This document shows, piece by piece, positions 26,058-34,261 of a stretch of DNA of 64,000 bases. The stretch is taken from contig NZ_JAQNDO010000001.1 in NCBI RefSeq assembly GCF_028369105.1, positions 11,440,501-11,504,500 of the forward strand, read 5' to 3'. Each line of letters begins with the position of its first letter. The first letter of the stretch is position 1. The translations under genes and the position numbers were made by a program. This DNA comes from Polyangium mundeleinium (GTDB taxonomy: Bacteria; Myxococcota_A; Polyangia; Polyangiales; Polyangiaceae). The notes under the pieces were generated by a model, which was not told the origin of the DNA, ran no database searches, and saw only the letters and a program-made list of their open reading frames with translations.

Positions 26058-26311
26058 GTTTTTCTCCTTCTCTCTTGCCCCCAACCCGATACCCCGCCCG
26101 GCGAAGCCGAGGGCGACCCTTCGCCCGGGAGCACCGGGGAGGCATCCCTGAGCCCCGGAGGGGAAGAGCGCCGGGGCGTGTGAGCGTGCGAGGGACACCG
26201 CCGCGTACGTGTGCTCCCCAAGTCCGGTATTGAGCCATTGTGCGCCAACCCTGAAAGTCTGGCATGTCGCCCGGACCGCGGCGTCGGTGCGATCATTCCC
26301 GCGAAATACAT

Positions 26312-26328
26312 CTGGCCCAAGGGTTGCT
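26312..26328 (+). promoter_or_regulatory. Sigma-54-like motif before a Cys-rich lipoprotein gene
   Basis: CTGGCCCAAGGGTTGCT has correct -24/-12 spacing and is nearly the same sequence as the two sRNA promoters (all three are CTGGCCCARNNNTTGCT). The predicted start (26339) is only 4 nt before the ATG at 26343, so the mRNA would be almost leaderless. That is unusual and lowers confidence. Confidence 0.4.
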
Positions 26329-26342
26329 CCGGTGGATGGGCC

Positions 26343-26933
26343 ATGAAATGGACCAAGAGCGCATCGAGATCGCCCGCGGCGTGGCTGACATTCGCAACTG
26401 CGCTTGCTCTGGGTGCGTGTGATGGTGCCGTCACCACGGGATCAGGGGGCGAGTCCTTCGCTGAGCGACGCTGCGGCATGGGCGCCCCTTGCTCGGCGGG
26501 AGCGACCTGTGCGTATTCGGGCGTCGAGAGCGGTGTCCGATGCGCCTGTGATCCCTCCGGGCATTTCCTTTGCGACAACTGGGTCGGCGGGGGCGGTCCG
26601 CCTTTCAGCACCTGCGATATGGAGAGTGCCTGCAATGAAGGCGGCGGAGGAAGCGGCGGCGCCGGAGGAAGCGGCGGCGCCGCAGGGGCAAACGGCGGGC
26701 CGTGCTCGCTGAGCAACGGCTGGTGCACGCGGAGCTGCACCTGCGCCGGCTGCGAGGTCGAATGCACGGGCAACCCACCCGCTTCGGAAAACGGCCATCT
26801 ATGCAACTTGGACTATTGCTCGCTTGATTACCTGGGCTACGGCGGCTGCGAGATAAAGGACGGCACGTGCGATTACAAAGTCGAGTGCCTCGACACCCCG
26901 AAGATCATCGGCACGTGTCCGGACAGCAATTGA
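26343..26933 (+). CDS. Cys-rich secreted lipoprotein
   Basis: A 196-aa lipoprotein: MKWTKSASRSPAAWLTFATALALGAC is a signal with lipobox LGAC. The mature part has about twenty Cys (CACDPSGHFLCDN, CTRSCTCAGCEVEC) with a Gly-rich linker (GGGGSGGAGGSGGAAGANGG) in the middle, the usual style of myxobacterial Cys-rich surface proteins. Disulfide bonding outside the cell is likely. No enzyme motif. A sigma-54-like motif lies immediately upstream. Confidence 0.7.
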   Translation: MKWTKSASRSPAAWLTFATALALGACDGAVTTGSGGESFAERRCGMGAPCSAGATCAYSGVESGVRCACDPSGHFLCDNWVGGGGPPFSTCDMESACNEGGGGSGGAGGSGGAAGANGGPCSLSNGWCTRSCTCAGCEVECTGNPPASENGHLCNLDYCSLDYLGYGGCEIKDGTCDYKVECLDTPKIIGTCPDSN

Positions 26934-27138
26934 TGCTCGACCCAGCGCGGCAGATCATCGTACCCGCCGTTCTGCCTTGCAGCCTTACGACCCCTCGCTC
27001 GTTCCCCTCCCCGCCGACATGCTCCTCCCCGCCTCCACCGGAGAGCGACCGCGCGCCTTCGCGCACGACTGAAAGCCGCTTCGGGAACGCCCCACCGAAC
27101 GACTGCACACGTCACTCCGTGCTGCTATCGTCGGAGCC

Positions 27139-27798
27139 ATGCGAATCGTTGCCGTCGCAGACACACACCTCTATCACACGCAGCTCGTGGTCCCACAAGG
27201 CGACGTGTTCGTCCACGCGGGAGACCTGTGCCGGTTCGGGGAGCTCGACGAGCTCGCCGAAGCCGCCGCGTGGATCCGAAGTCTGCCCCATCGGTACAAG
27301 GTCGTGGTCGCGGGAAACCACGACTGGGCCTTCGTCCACCATCCGCGCGAAGCACGCGCGCTGCTCGGCAAGGGTGTCATTTACCTGGAGGATTCCGGGG
27401 TCTGCATCGATGGCATCACCGTCTGGGGCAGCCCCTGGCAGCCGGCATTCCACGACTGGGCGTTCAATCTCCCACGGGGCGAGGCGCTCGCGGAGAAATG
27501 GGCAGTCATTCCCGAGGGGATCGATGTCCTGATCACGCACTCGCCCCCGTTCGGAATCGGTGATCGCTCATGGTCCGAGGAGCGGCATGGCTGTGCGGAT
27601 CTGATGGCGCGTGTTCGTCAGGTGAAGCCCCGTCTCCACATCTTCGGTCATATCCACGAGGATGGAGGTGTGTTTCACGAGGCCGTCACGCGCTTCGCGA
27701 ACGTGACGACCTGGGAGTGCGCGCGGGGCCCGACGGTGCTCGATATCGCGGGCGACGTCGTCACGGAGATCGAGGTTCCGAAGGCGCGGCGCGAATGA
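27139..27798 (+). CDS. Calcineurin-like metallophosphoesterase
   Basis: A 219-aa enzyme with the full metallophosphoesterase motif set in order: DTH near residue 8, HAGDLCRFG (~27), GNHDW (~60), THSPPFGIGD (~135) and GHIHEDGG (~170). This arrangement matches the small MPPED1/239AB-like phosphodiesterases; substrates may be cyclic nucleotides or nucleic acid ends. Two metal ions are expected. The start at 27139 (MRIVAVADTHLY) is at the family edge. No signal peptide. Confidence 0.92.
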   Translation: MRIVAVADTHLYHTQLVVPQGDVFVHAGDLCRFGELDELAEAAAWIRSLPHRYKVVVAGNHDWAFVHHPREARALLGKGVIYLEDSGVCIDGITVWGSPWQPAFHDWAFNLPRGEALAEKWAVIPEGIDVLITHSPPFGIGDRSWSEERHGCADLMARVRQVKPRLHIFGHIHEDGGVFHEAVTRFANVTTWECARGPTVLDIAGDVVTEIEVPKARRE

Positions 27799-27915
27799 AG
27801 GGCTCGCCGCCCGAGGAGCCCGGCCCGCGTCACGGAAACAGGGTCCACCGGGACATTGGTCGGAAATAGAAATCCGGAAATTACCCTACCAATCACCGAA
27901 GAGAGGGCTCGGAAG

Positions 27916-28317
27916 ATGAATGAGAAACAGCACATCGAGGATTTCGCCGCAAGAGCAGGGGCGGACCCCGACTCGGTACGCACGCTCGGCAGCCTCGGCC
28001 GCTACTTGCTGGTCAATCCCATGTCTGACGAGGTGGCGTTGCTTGCTCGATTGGGCATCGAAGCGTCCACGTGTGTGAAGGTAGACTTGTACTGGGAGCA
28101 CGGCGACGTATGGTTCGTGCAGATCCAGGCAGAAACGTACGCGACACCGAGAAGCCTCGGAATCTACGCCCGATTGGCACCGTCCGGCTATGTCAACGTC
28201 GTTGTCGTCGCACCCGAGCGCGTCATTTCATCCGACGTCGTCACGCGGGTATTGCGAGACGTGGCCCATCGGAGCCTGCGTGCCGATCGACTGCGTGACA
28301 TCTTGCAGCCATTATGA
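27916..28317 (+). CDS. Hypothetical protein
   Basis: A 133-aa protein starting at the ATG at 27916 (MNEKQHIEDFAARAG) with ribosome site GGAAG. The mixed alpha/beta sequence (CVKVDLYWEHGDVWFVQIQAET, VNVVVVAPERVISSDVVTRVL) looks like a genuine globular protein. I do not recognise a family. No signal peptide or TM. It lies in an AT-richer stretch after the phosphoesterase, same strand, 117 bp apart. A GTG/TTG upstream at 27856 is possible but has no better ribosome site. Confidence 0.55.
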   Translation: MNEKQHIEDFAARAGADPDSVRTLGSLGRYLLVNPMSDEVALLARLGIEASTCVKVDLYWEHGDVWFVQIQAETYATPRSLGIYARLAPSGYVNVVVVAPERVISSDVVTRVLRDVAHRSLRADRLRDILQPL

Positions 28318-28530
28318 ACGTACAGCGTTCGAGGAGCTTCGTACGGAACTCCGCAAGTCCAATGAGCTTCGCGTGGATCTCGGTCGCCGCTCGCCGTGAC
28401 ACCCCTGCGTCACGTCCCCCGGCTTTCATCGCCGATCAGGCGTGCCTGGCCGCCGCGTGCCGTTGACCGGGTCCGAGGCGCCGCCCCGGACGCGGAAAGG
28501 CCGAGAGCACGTGGCGAGGACCTATGGAAG

Positions 28531-28782
28531 CTACAATTCCGTTGCGGAGCACCCGCCCGAGGCATTCCCACACGAAGAGATCCAGTTGTTGCATGCCCAA
28601 GAGGCGTCGCCGGCCGTGTGGCCCCACCAGATACTGACAGTGCCCTGTGCGACACCATTGTGCCAACACCGCCATGTGGTCGTGCGTTGTGCCAGCGCCG
28701 AGGTCGAATATGTGGCGGCGCCAAACAACGCAATCACAGCCAGCGCAGCCAATGCGCGGAGCTTCGTTCGACTGGAAAACAT
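28531..28782 (-). CDS. Small exported protein
   Basis: An 83-aa protein (MFSSRTKLRALAALAVIALF...) with a clear Sec signal peptide ending near STSALAQ. The mature part (~50 aa) contains four or five Cys and Trp-rich stretches (TTTWRCWHNGVAQGTVSIWW). The ATG at 28782 has a near-ideal ribosome site (AGGGAGGTG), which decides it over 28812. A perfect palindrome lies about 30 bp upstream. Likely a small secreted protein of unknown function. Confidence 0.7.
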   Translation of the reverse strand: MFSSRTKLRALAALAVIALFGAATYSTSALAQRTTTWRCWHNGVAQGTVSIWWGHTAGDASWACNNWISSCGNASGGCSATEL

Positions 28783-28799
28783 GGGCACCTCCCTGATGT

Positions 28800-28831
28800 G
28801 ATCCGTAGGCAACCGTTGCCTAGGTGGGATC
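28800..28831. promoter_or_regulatory. Palindrome upstream of the small exported protein (operator or hairpin)
   Basis: TAGGCAAC (28806-28813) and GTTGCCTA (28815-28822) are perfect 8-bp arms around one base, nested in a second dyad GATCC (28800-28804)/GGATC (28827-28831). Its centre is about 32 bp upstream of the start at 28782, where a repressor site or leader hairpin would sit. No T-run follows on either strand, so a terminator is less likely. Confidence 0.45.
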
Positions 28832-29354
28832 GTGTGCCGCGTGGGGATATGAGGCGAGTGGGTCTCCCACCCTCAATGGGGCCTCGTGCATCTCCTGAGC
28901 GCCGGGAGCGGTTTTGCCATCTTTTCTAGGCTGTCAAAGACCGCCCCATCAGATCCCAAGAGGGTAACCGAAGCGGATCCGCACCCCGCGGGCTCGTTCG
29001 CGTCGATCAGAGCACACATTGAGCCGGATGACCTTCCCCCTCACCGGCCCCAGCGTCCGCGACCCGAGCCGCACCATCCCCCGCGACCATAACCAGCCGC
29101 ACCGGCTCCTTCACGGTCCAGGGGATCGACGGGTCCTCGCTCCCCGGGTGTACACCGCCTCGCTCTCGTGGCTCGCCACCGACGGCCGGAGCGGCGCCAC
29201 GGGTTCGGTGCGTGATCAAATCCTCGTCCGCTGAGCGAGCGATTTATTTTCTTCGGTCCGCGTCAGGTCTCACCCCCCAGCCTCGTAGTCCCAACGTGGT
29301 CGGAGAGGGCCGCTCGAAAGGGAGCGCGCTCTTCTCGCACAGGGAGAGACAACC
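28832..29354. other. Intergenic stretch, no supported gene
   Basis: Short open frames occur (for example 29019-29234 on the + strand), but they read as low-complexity Arg/Pro-rich translations with no ribosome site or family signature. The end of one (ASLSWLATDGRSGATGSVRD) looks more protein-like and could be a decayed fragment. Promoter elements for the gene at 29355 must lie in the right part. Confidence 0.5.
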
Positions 29355-29960
29355 ATGAAGAACACCCTCAAGCTCGCCGCCGCAGGACTCGTGATCGCCC
29401 AGGCTTTCATCGCGGGCCACGCCGAGGCCGTGACCAAGAAGAGCCTCGGCGATCCGGTCGTTCGCGCCTGCTCCGCCTACGAGCCCAATTATCCCCACTA
29501 CTACCAGGCGCCCGACGGCAAGACCTACTGCTGCGAGGATCTCTACCCGGACAGCTCCCCTTCGGGCTACGGCCAGGGCTGCGTCCTCTTCCATAACATC
29601 TACAACACCATCGATCCGGGGCTCCGCGTCGACTTCCAGCTAGGCTTCGGGCAGCCGAACACCCCGGTGGGGAGCGACGACAGCCGGATCACGATCATCC
29701 CCGGAAACAACGGCTTCGCGACCGTGAACTGGGACATTGCGCTGAACGGCGCCACCATCGGCGGCGACACGGTCACGATCGCCTACGACGACGCCGACGT
29801 CGATCTCTATCCCAACATCGCCTCGCCCGCCCCCGGCGCCGCCTCGGTCTATACCTTCCATTGGACCAAGGATGTCAGCGGCGCGATCGTCGGCTGGGAG
29901 TTCACCGACAACCTCGGCCACATCGACCACGGCTGGGACTGGCAGACCGGATATTATTGA
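29355..29960 (+). CDS. Secreted protein of unknown function
   Basis: A 201-aa protein with a clean signal peptide (MKNTLKLAAAGLVIAQAFIA, cleavage near GHAEA) and ribosome site AGGGAGAG 6-8 bp before the ATG. The mature part has a Cys cluster (YCCEDLYPDSS) and a beta-rich C-terminal half with acidic loops (YDDADVDLYPN, GSDDSR) that could bind calcium. Neither repeats nor enzyme motifs are visible. Family not recognised; extracellular or periplasmic location is the main inference. Confidence 0.75.
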   Translation: MKNTLKLAAAGLVIAQAFIAGHAEAVTKKSLGDPVVRACSAYEPNYPHYYQAPDGKTYCCEDLYPDSSPSGYGQGCVLFHNIYNTIDPGLRVDFQLGFGQPNTPVGSDDSRITIIPGNNGFATVNWDIALNGATIGGDTVTIAYDDADVDLYPNIASPAPGAASVYTFHWTKDVSGAIVGWEFTDNLGHIDHGWDWQTGYY

Positions 29961-30045
29961 TGATCCGCGTCACCCGCCGAAGCGCGCGAGATCGACGTCA
30001 CGAGCACCGCCGGCGACGCCCTGAGCCGGTCGGTCAAGGGGATCA

Positions 30046-30788
30046 TTACATCCCGCGCGCGTCGCACGACAGCGCTTTCGCCCGCTTCGCCACTTCCTTC
30101 ACTGTCACCGACGGCTTTGCTTTTCCCCACCGCGAGAGCACGCGACGATACGCCTCACAAGCGCCGCTCCGATCGCCGGAAGCCTCGCGCGCGGCGCCGA
30201 GCGCGGCGACGACCTGCTGGTGCCCCAAGGCGCCGTCGAGCCCAATGCATCGCGACGCGCCCCTCTCGAGAAATGGGAGCGCCTCCATCGGCCAGCCAGC
30301 CGCGACGCGCACATAGCCGTAGAGCGCAGCAGTCGCGGGATTCAGCGCCTTCGCGCCCGCCGCGGGCAGCGGCGCAAGCTCGGGCTCCTTCTCGATCGCG
30401 AGGGCCGCAGTCGCGCCCGCGAACACCGGAAAGGCGCATCCGTCGCGCCATATCCAAAACCTACCCCTGGGCGTGGCGCTCGACTGTCGCTCGAGCCAGC
30501 GAGAGCGCGCATCATCGAGCTCCGCTCGCGATATCGCGCCCGCCCGCACGGCGACGGCCCGCCCAAAGAGGGTCGGATCTACCGTCGCACATCGATCGGA
30601 CAGCGTCGATTGCAGCGCACTCCCCGCGCATACTCCTCCGCCATCCGACCCGCGTCGCCGACACGGCCCATTTCGAGCAGCGACCAGGCCCGGATCCAGT
30701 GAAGCGAAAGCGGGGTGTTCGGAGCGTCTGCTCGACGGGCTTGAGCCTCGAGCGCCGTCGGCAGCAGGCGCTTGTTGGGCTGCGTCAC
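30046..30788 (-). pseudogene. Broken C-terminal part of a kinase/TPR-type protein
   Basis: Two frames together read like the C-terminal TPR region common in myxobacterial Ser/Thr kinases. The first (30579-30788) gives LHWIRAWSLLEMGRVGDAG and MAEEYARG. The second, entering near 30625, gives DPTLFGRAVAVRAGAISRAE and ends in RSGACEAYRRVLSRWGKAKP. The shift between them and the lack of any kinase domain or start mark it as a truncated, frameshifted remnant. It follows the CPCC gene on the same strand directly. Could also be a sequencing error plus truncation. Confidence 0.55.
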
Positions 30789-31087
30789 GCATCCGCCTCC
30801 GGTGGCGACAGCGGCTCGTACCGAAATCTTCCGCGGTCATGCACGGGGAGAACGTGCATCAGCATTTCTGCATCGCACGCGCCGAACGCGATAAAATTGG
30901 CTCTTGCTTGCCGCAGGGTCATCTTGTTGCAAACGGAATATTCATCCAATTCATTACCGATGAATGCGTCATCCTCCCATAAGCATACACAGCAGATCAG
31001 GCTCATGCCGCGCTCGGGCAGACTTATATACCCGCAGCAAGGGCATTGCTCACACGGCGTCGGATCCTTTGGTTCGTACCACGGCAT
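30785..31087 (-). CDS. CPCC-family cysteine-rich protein
   Basis: A 100-aa protein with CEQCPCCGYISLPERG and a second Cys pair ICCVCLWEDDAF, the layout of the CPCC zinc-binding family (PF14206). Then NKMTLRQARANFIAFGACD, the typical helical end. Cytoplasmic, function unknown; such genes are frequent as single small cassettes in accessory DNA. Noticeably AT-richer than the chromosome around it. The stop overlaps the start of the pseudogene frame. Confidence 0.8.
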   Translation of the reverse strand: MPWYEPKDPTPCEQCPCCGYISLPERGMSLICCVCLWEDDAFIGNELDEYSVCNKMTLRQARANFIAFGACDAEMLMHVLPVHDRGRFRYEPLSPPEADA

Positions 31088-31226
31088 GAATTTCTCCGCT
31101 CAAGCTCGATGGTCATCAACCGAAGTCGTACGCACATGACTCTGACGCCGACGCCCGAAGCGCCTGAAGCACGCTGTCGGGCACCGAACCACGAGCAGTC
31201 CGCCGGATGGACAACAAAGCTTAGGC

Positions 31227-31682
31227 TCAACCGCTGCCGATGACGATTGGGACGAGGCCGGAAAGGTCGATCTGCGCGACGGTGGCAAATCGGATGTTTG
31301 GGAAGCAGACAAGGCGTGCAGCGCGACGAAGAATGGGGGGCGCCTCTGGCTCTAGCAGAGAGCGTACGGGTGAGGCGTCGAGATAGTAGACCGTCTGTCC
31401 CCCGTAGCCGGGGTCCGCATCAAAGGAGTAGAGGCCACAGGAAGCTTCGAGCGACGGGAATGTTGGAGACGCCCCTGATTCGCGCCACCGAGCACTGAGG
31501 ATCGCCCCAGTGGTGGGGGGAGCGGATGCGAGGAACTCGTCGGCCGCGTCGACCGCTTGGTAGTCATCGAATACCGACGCAGGCCACGCCGCGTACGGGC
31601 CCGTGAAGACACCAATATGGGAATCCGCATCGACGGCGAACCAACGCGCCAGCGTACCTTCGACGTCCCTTCGGGTGGTCAT
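31227..31682 (-). CDS. Hypothetical protein (island)
   Basis: A 151-aa protein from the ATG at 31682 (MTTRRDVEGTLARWFAVDAD), with AGGGACG upstream. Sequence: DSHIGVFTGPYAAWPASVFDD, then YSFDADPGYGGQTVYYLDAS and a C-terminal VCFPNIRFATVAQIDLSG. It looks like a single globular domain, of SMI1/KNR4- or immunity-protein-like size, but I cannot assign a family. The longer frame to 31772 would overlap the upstream gene. Part of a leftward AT-richer block of four genes. Confidence 0.6.
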   Translation of the reverse strand: MTTRRDVEGTLARWFAVDADSHIGVFTGPYAAWPASVFDDYQAVDAADEFLASAPPTTGAILSARWRESGASPTFPSLEASCGLYSFDADPGYGGQTVYYLDASPVRSLLEPEAPPILRRAARLVCFPNIRFATVAQIDLSGLVPIVIGSG

Positions 31683-31708
31683 GTCATCGTCCCTGTCCGC
31701 CCAACGAT

Positions 31709-32329
31709 TTAGATCGCCTGCCGCTCGAAGCGCCACATTGCAGTGATAGCGACGACAGCGGTTGATACCCAAGCCGTTGCGGCAATTAGCTTTTGAACCA
31801 AGCCGCCGACGGCAGACAAGTCAACGCTTGTAGCCCCTGACATGACTACGCCACAAGCAACGAATGCGACTGCATTTAGAAGCAAGAACGCGCGAACCGC
31901 TCTAGGGACGAGCAAGCGCCATGCTACCCATGTGGCAATGAAAGGCATCAAAAACAAACCGATGCCAAGCGCTCCTGGATTGTGATGGGGATCGGGAAGC
32001 GGATGCAGGCTTGCCCAGAATGACGCCAAGCCTGCTGATAGCAGGAAAAGAGCTAACAAGTACGAGGCGATTTTGCTGACGCCAAGCCGAGGAAGCGAGG
32101 CTGCAAAGCCGATGCTGCCTAGGGATGCGAGCGCGCCTGTAAGAAATGCGCCCGTGTTGAGGATGCCGGGTCTTGAAGAGAGGTCGGAACCCAGCGCGCT
32201 CGCCGATGTTGTGTAGATGCTGTAGTTCGGGAAGTAGGGCGCGGCGACGGCTTGTGCCCCGAAGTAGACGATAGGCACGAGAACTGCGGCGATGAGCAGA
32301 AACGTTGGGCGAGTAGACAGTGTGGCCAT
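31709..32329 (-). CDS. DUF998-family membrane protein
   Basis: A 206-aa integral membrane protein with six hydrophobic segments; LGSDLSSRPGILNTGAFLTG after the first helix is the DUF998 signature. Function of the family is unknown. The ATG at 32329 is the only good start, and the end lies 26 bp from the next leftward gene (start 31682). Island gene, AT-richer codon use than the flanks. Confidence 0.8.
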   Translation of the reverse strand: MATLSTRPTFLLIAAVLVPIVYFGAQAVAAPYFPNYSIYTTSASALGSDLSSRPGILNTGAFLTGALASLGSIGFAASLPRLGVSKIASYLLALFLLSAGLASFWASLHPLPDPHHNPGALGIGLFLMPFIATWVAWRLLVPRAVRAFLLLNAVAFVACGVVMSGATSVDLSAVGGLVQKLIAATAWVSTAVVAITAMWRFERQAI

Positions 32330-32344
32330 CCTAGCAACCTAACG

Positions 32345-32396
32345 AGCCAACAACCCGCAAGCGACGGAGGGGCGCCTGTTGCTTGTCGAGTTGGCC
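32345..32396. repeat. Imperfect inverted repeat with attC-like layout
   Basis: AGCCAAC (32345-32351) and GTTGGCC (32390-32396) form the ends. Inner arms GCAAGCGAC and TTGCTTGTC are set off by short spacers around a central loop. This resembles the R-L-loop-L-R plan of integron attC sites, but the end boxes do not fit GTTRRRY exactly (a C replaces the third purine). It lies between the thiaminase-like gene and the DUF998 gene. Confidence 0.3.
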
Positions 32397-32403
32397 AGTG
32401 ACT

Positions 32404-33657
32404 TCACGGCACGAGGATCTCATTGTCGAGTTTCTTTCCGATGGCGCGCAGGCGTGCATTGAGCTTTTGTCCTTGCACGGGAATGGCGCCTGAAAGTGCG
32501 GGCTGTAGCTTGCTGTAGAGCGGCGCCTCGGCAAGAACATCCTCGTCCGTATACATATCGGCTCGGGCAGGGAGCAGATACCGCGGGGGCGCTCCGTAGC
32601 GAGCCGGCAACAGCGAGCGTTTCACTTCCGCTGCGCTCGTGACATGAGCGATGAACGCGGTGGCATCGGGCAAGCAATTCTCGTCGCAGGTCGTCGAGAT
32701 GGTCAACATGTCTACCCACGCAAAGGGATGCGAACCCTTGTCGGAGAGCGGAAGCGGCTTCATCTCGATGTCCTCGAGGTCGAGGCATTCACCTTTTTGA
32801 CAGGATTCGCGTTGCTCCAACGCGATATAGTACAGACGCTCGGAGTATCCCGCGAGTGCTCGACCACGCTTTCTCGCAAATTGTCGCGCGTAGAAGCCGG
32901 TTGCCTCGTGATAATCGGAATCGCGGCACATGCCTGTGTCGCAGAGAGAGATGGCTCTCTGAAGATTTGCGGTCGCGCTGCTGAGAAGGCTTGTGTCAAG
33001 CAGATACGGTTCTGCAGCGGACAGGTCCCCGAGCTCATCAAGCGTGGCATCGAGGTACAGTTCTCCTAAGGTCGACTTGCCTTTCGCGTCGACCAGAAGT
33101 CCTTGATCCGGCGAATGGTTGGCTCCTATCACCGACTCGATATCTTTGAGCGTGCCCGCGCTTTCGAGCTGGTCTCCCGATCGATAGAATAGGTAGTTCG
33201 TGCAGGCCCAATGGGGCACGCCCCACCACTCATTCTCGACTTTCGCGGAGTTCTCCGCCACCTGAACCATGGTGTTCGCGGGGGGCACCAGTTCCTCTGG
33301 AAGCGCCTGGATCCGCTTCTGGTCTATGAAGTCCGCCAAGAAGACGCCGTCGAGCTCGTAGACTTGTGCGTCGGTATTTGTGATCGCCTGGGGATCGTCC
33401 TCGTTGTAGTAATTGGAAGAAAGGTCGATGATCTGCAGGTCAACGTCGGGGTGGTCGCGCTCGAAGCTGTGTTCGATATCAGAAAAGAGGCTCTGGTAAT
33501 CAGGCAGGAAGGGGTAGAGGGCGACTGTCAACGTACGTCGAGGAGCAGGAGCACAGTCTGCGTTCGCGTTCGTCGAGGCGGCTGGGGTCGCCGTACATCC
33601 GAGAAGGAGCACGAAGGCGGCTGTCAGGGCAGTGCAACGAATGGTGGTTGATGGCAT
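32404..33657 (-). CDS. Thiaminase-I-like (thiamine pyridinylase) lipoprotein
   Basis: A 417-aa exported protein with a periplasmic-binding-protein fold. MPSTTIRCTALTAAFVLLLGC is a lipoprotein signal (C21). RTLTVALYPFLPDYQSLFSD is the usual first strand, and VPHWACTNYLFYR (Cys152) matches the catalytic-Cys segment of thiaminase I, which swaps the thiazole of thiamine for another nucleophile. The acid/base Glu should lie in the C-terminal lobe; I cannot fix it by eye. Alternatively this is a thiamine-binding relative without activity. Several additional Cys (CDTGMC, CQKGEC) suggest disulfides. Lead gene of the AT-richer island block. Confidence 0.7.
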   Translation of the reverse strand: MPSTTIRCTALTAAFVLLLGCTATPAASTNANADCAPAPRRTLTVALYPFLPDYQSLFSDIEHSFERDHPDVDLQIIDLSSNYYNEDDPQAITNTDAQVYELDGVFLADFIDQKRIQALPEELVPPANTMVQVAENSAKVENEWWGVPHWACTNYLFYRSGDQLESAGTLKDIESVIGANHSPDQGLLVDAKGKSTLGELYLDATLDELGDLSAAEPYLLDTSLLSSATANLQRAISLCDTGMCRDSDYHEATGFYARQFARKRGRALAGYSERLYYIALEQRESCQKGECLDLEDIEMKPLPLSDKGSHPFAWVDMLTISTTCDENCLPDATAFIAHVTSAAEVKRSLLPARYGAPPRYLLPARADMYTDEDVLAEAPLYSKLQPALSGAIPVQGQKLNARLRAIGKKLDNEILVP

Positions 33658-34261
33658 GACGTCTCTCCCGTCTCTCAGTTTCCGTCGGTCAAACGATCAC
33701 TGCTGTCATTTCCGAAGCTCTTCCGCGCCTGGCGAGAAGGCTTTTCGCATCTGCCCAACGACCGCTTCTGCCGCAACGCGAAGCGGACCGCTTCGGGCAG
33801 CGTCGCCGCGCCAACCGCGCGAAGTTCCGCGTACGCCCGGCAAAGTGAGCCCACTTGATCGGTGACGGGCGAAGACCCCCCCCACGAGCGTGGCTCGCTG
33901 ACCGGAATCTGCCAACACCACCCAGGCTCACAACAGCAAGGATCTCACAGCCCGTGCAGGATCTACTAGAGAAATCCAAACCCCTCCGCTAGCACACGGC
34001 ATGCCGTGTCCGCTGCTGGGAATCCACGTCCCGGGCAACCCGGGTGGGGGGACCGCGTGAGCGGTGCGTTCATCGCGGGGAGCAGGCTGCCGGTCGCGAT
34101 GGCCGTCGTGGGGCGCGTCCAGCCGCCCGTAGCAGCCCATGTCTCGTTGCCATGGCAAAACATCACGCGGTCACCGTGATCCGCCGCTGTTCCAGCTCCG
34201 CCGCGTCGAAGTGCCGCACGGGGCCCGGGGGGCGGTTTGGGAGATAGAACGGATCGTTGCG
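33658..34261. other. Intergenic stretch, no supported gene
   Basis: Only arginine/proline-rich open frames are present. One (33966-34265, - strand) starts in an ATGA overlap with the next gene's stop, but its translation (PKPPPGPRAALRRGGAG...) does not look like protein. A 12-bp palindrome TTGCCATGGCAA sits at 34147-34158, within an 18-bp box (34140-34157) that is 16/18 identical to one arm of the dyad at 44776. Confidence 0.5.

Noticed and set aside
26934-27138. Short - strand frames between the lipoprotein and the phosphoesterase
   Set aside because: Low-complexity Gly/Arg translations without starts or ribosome sites.
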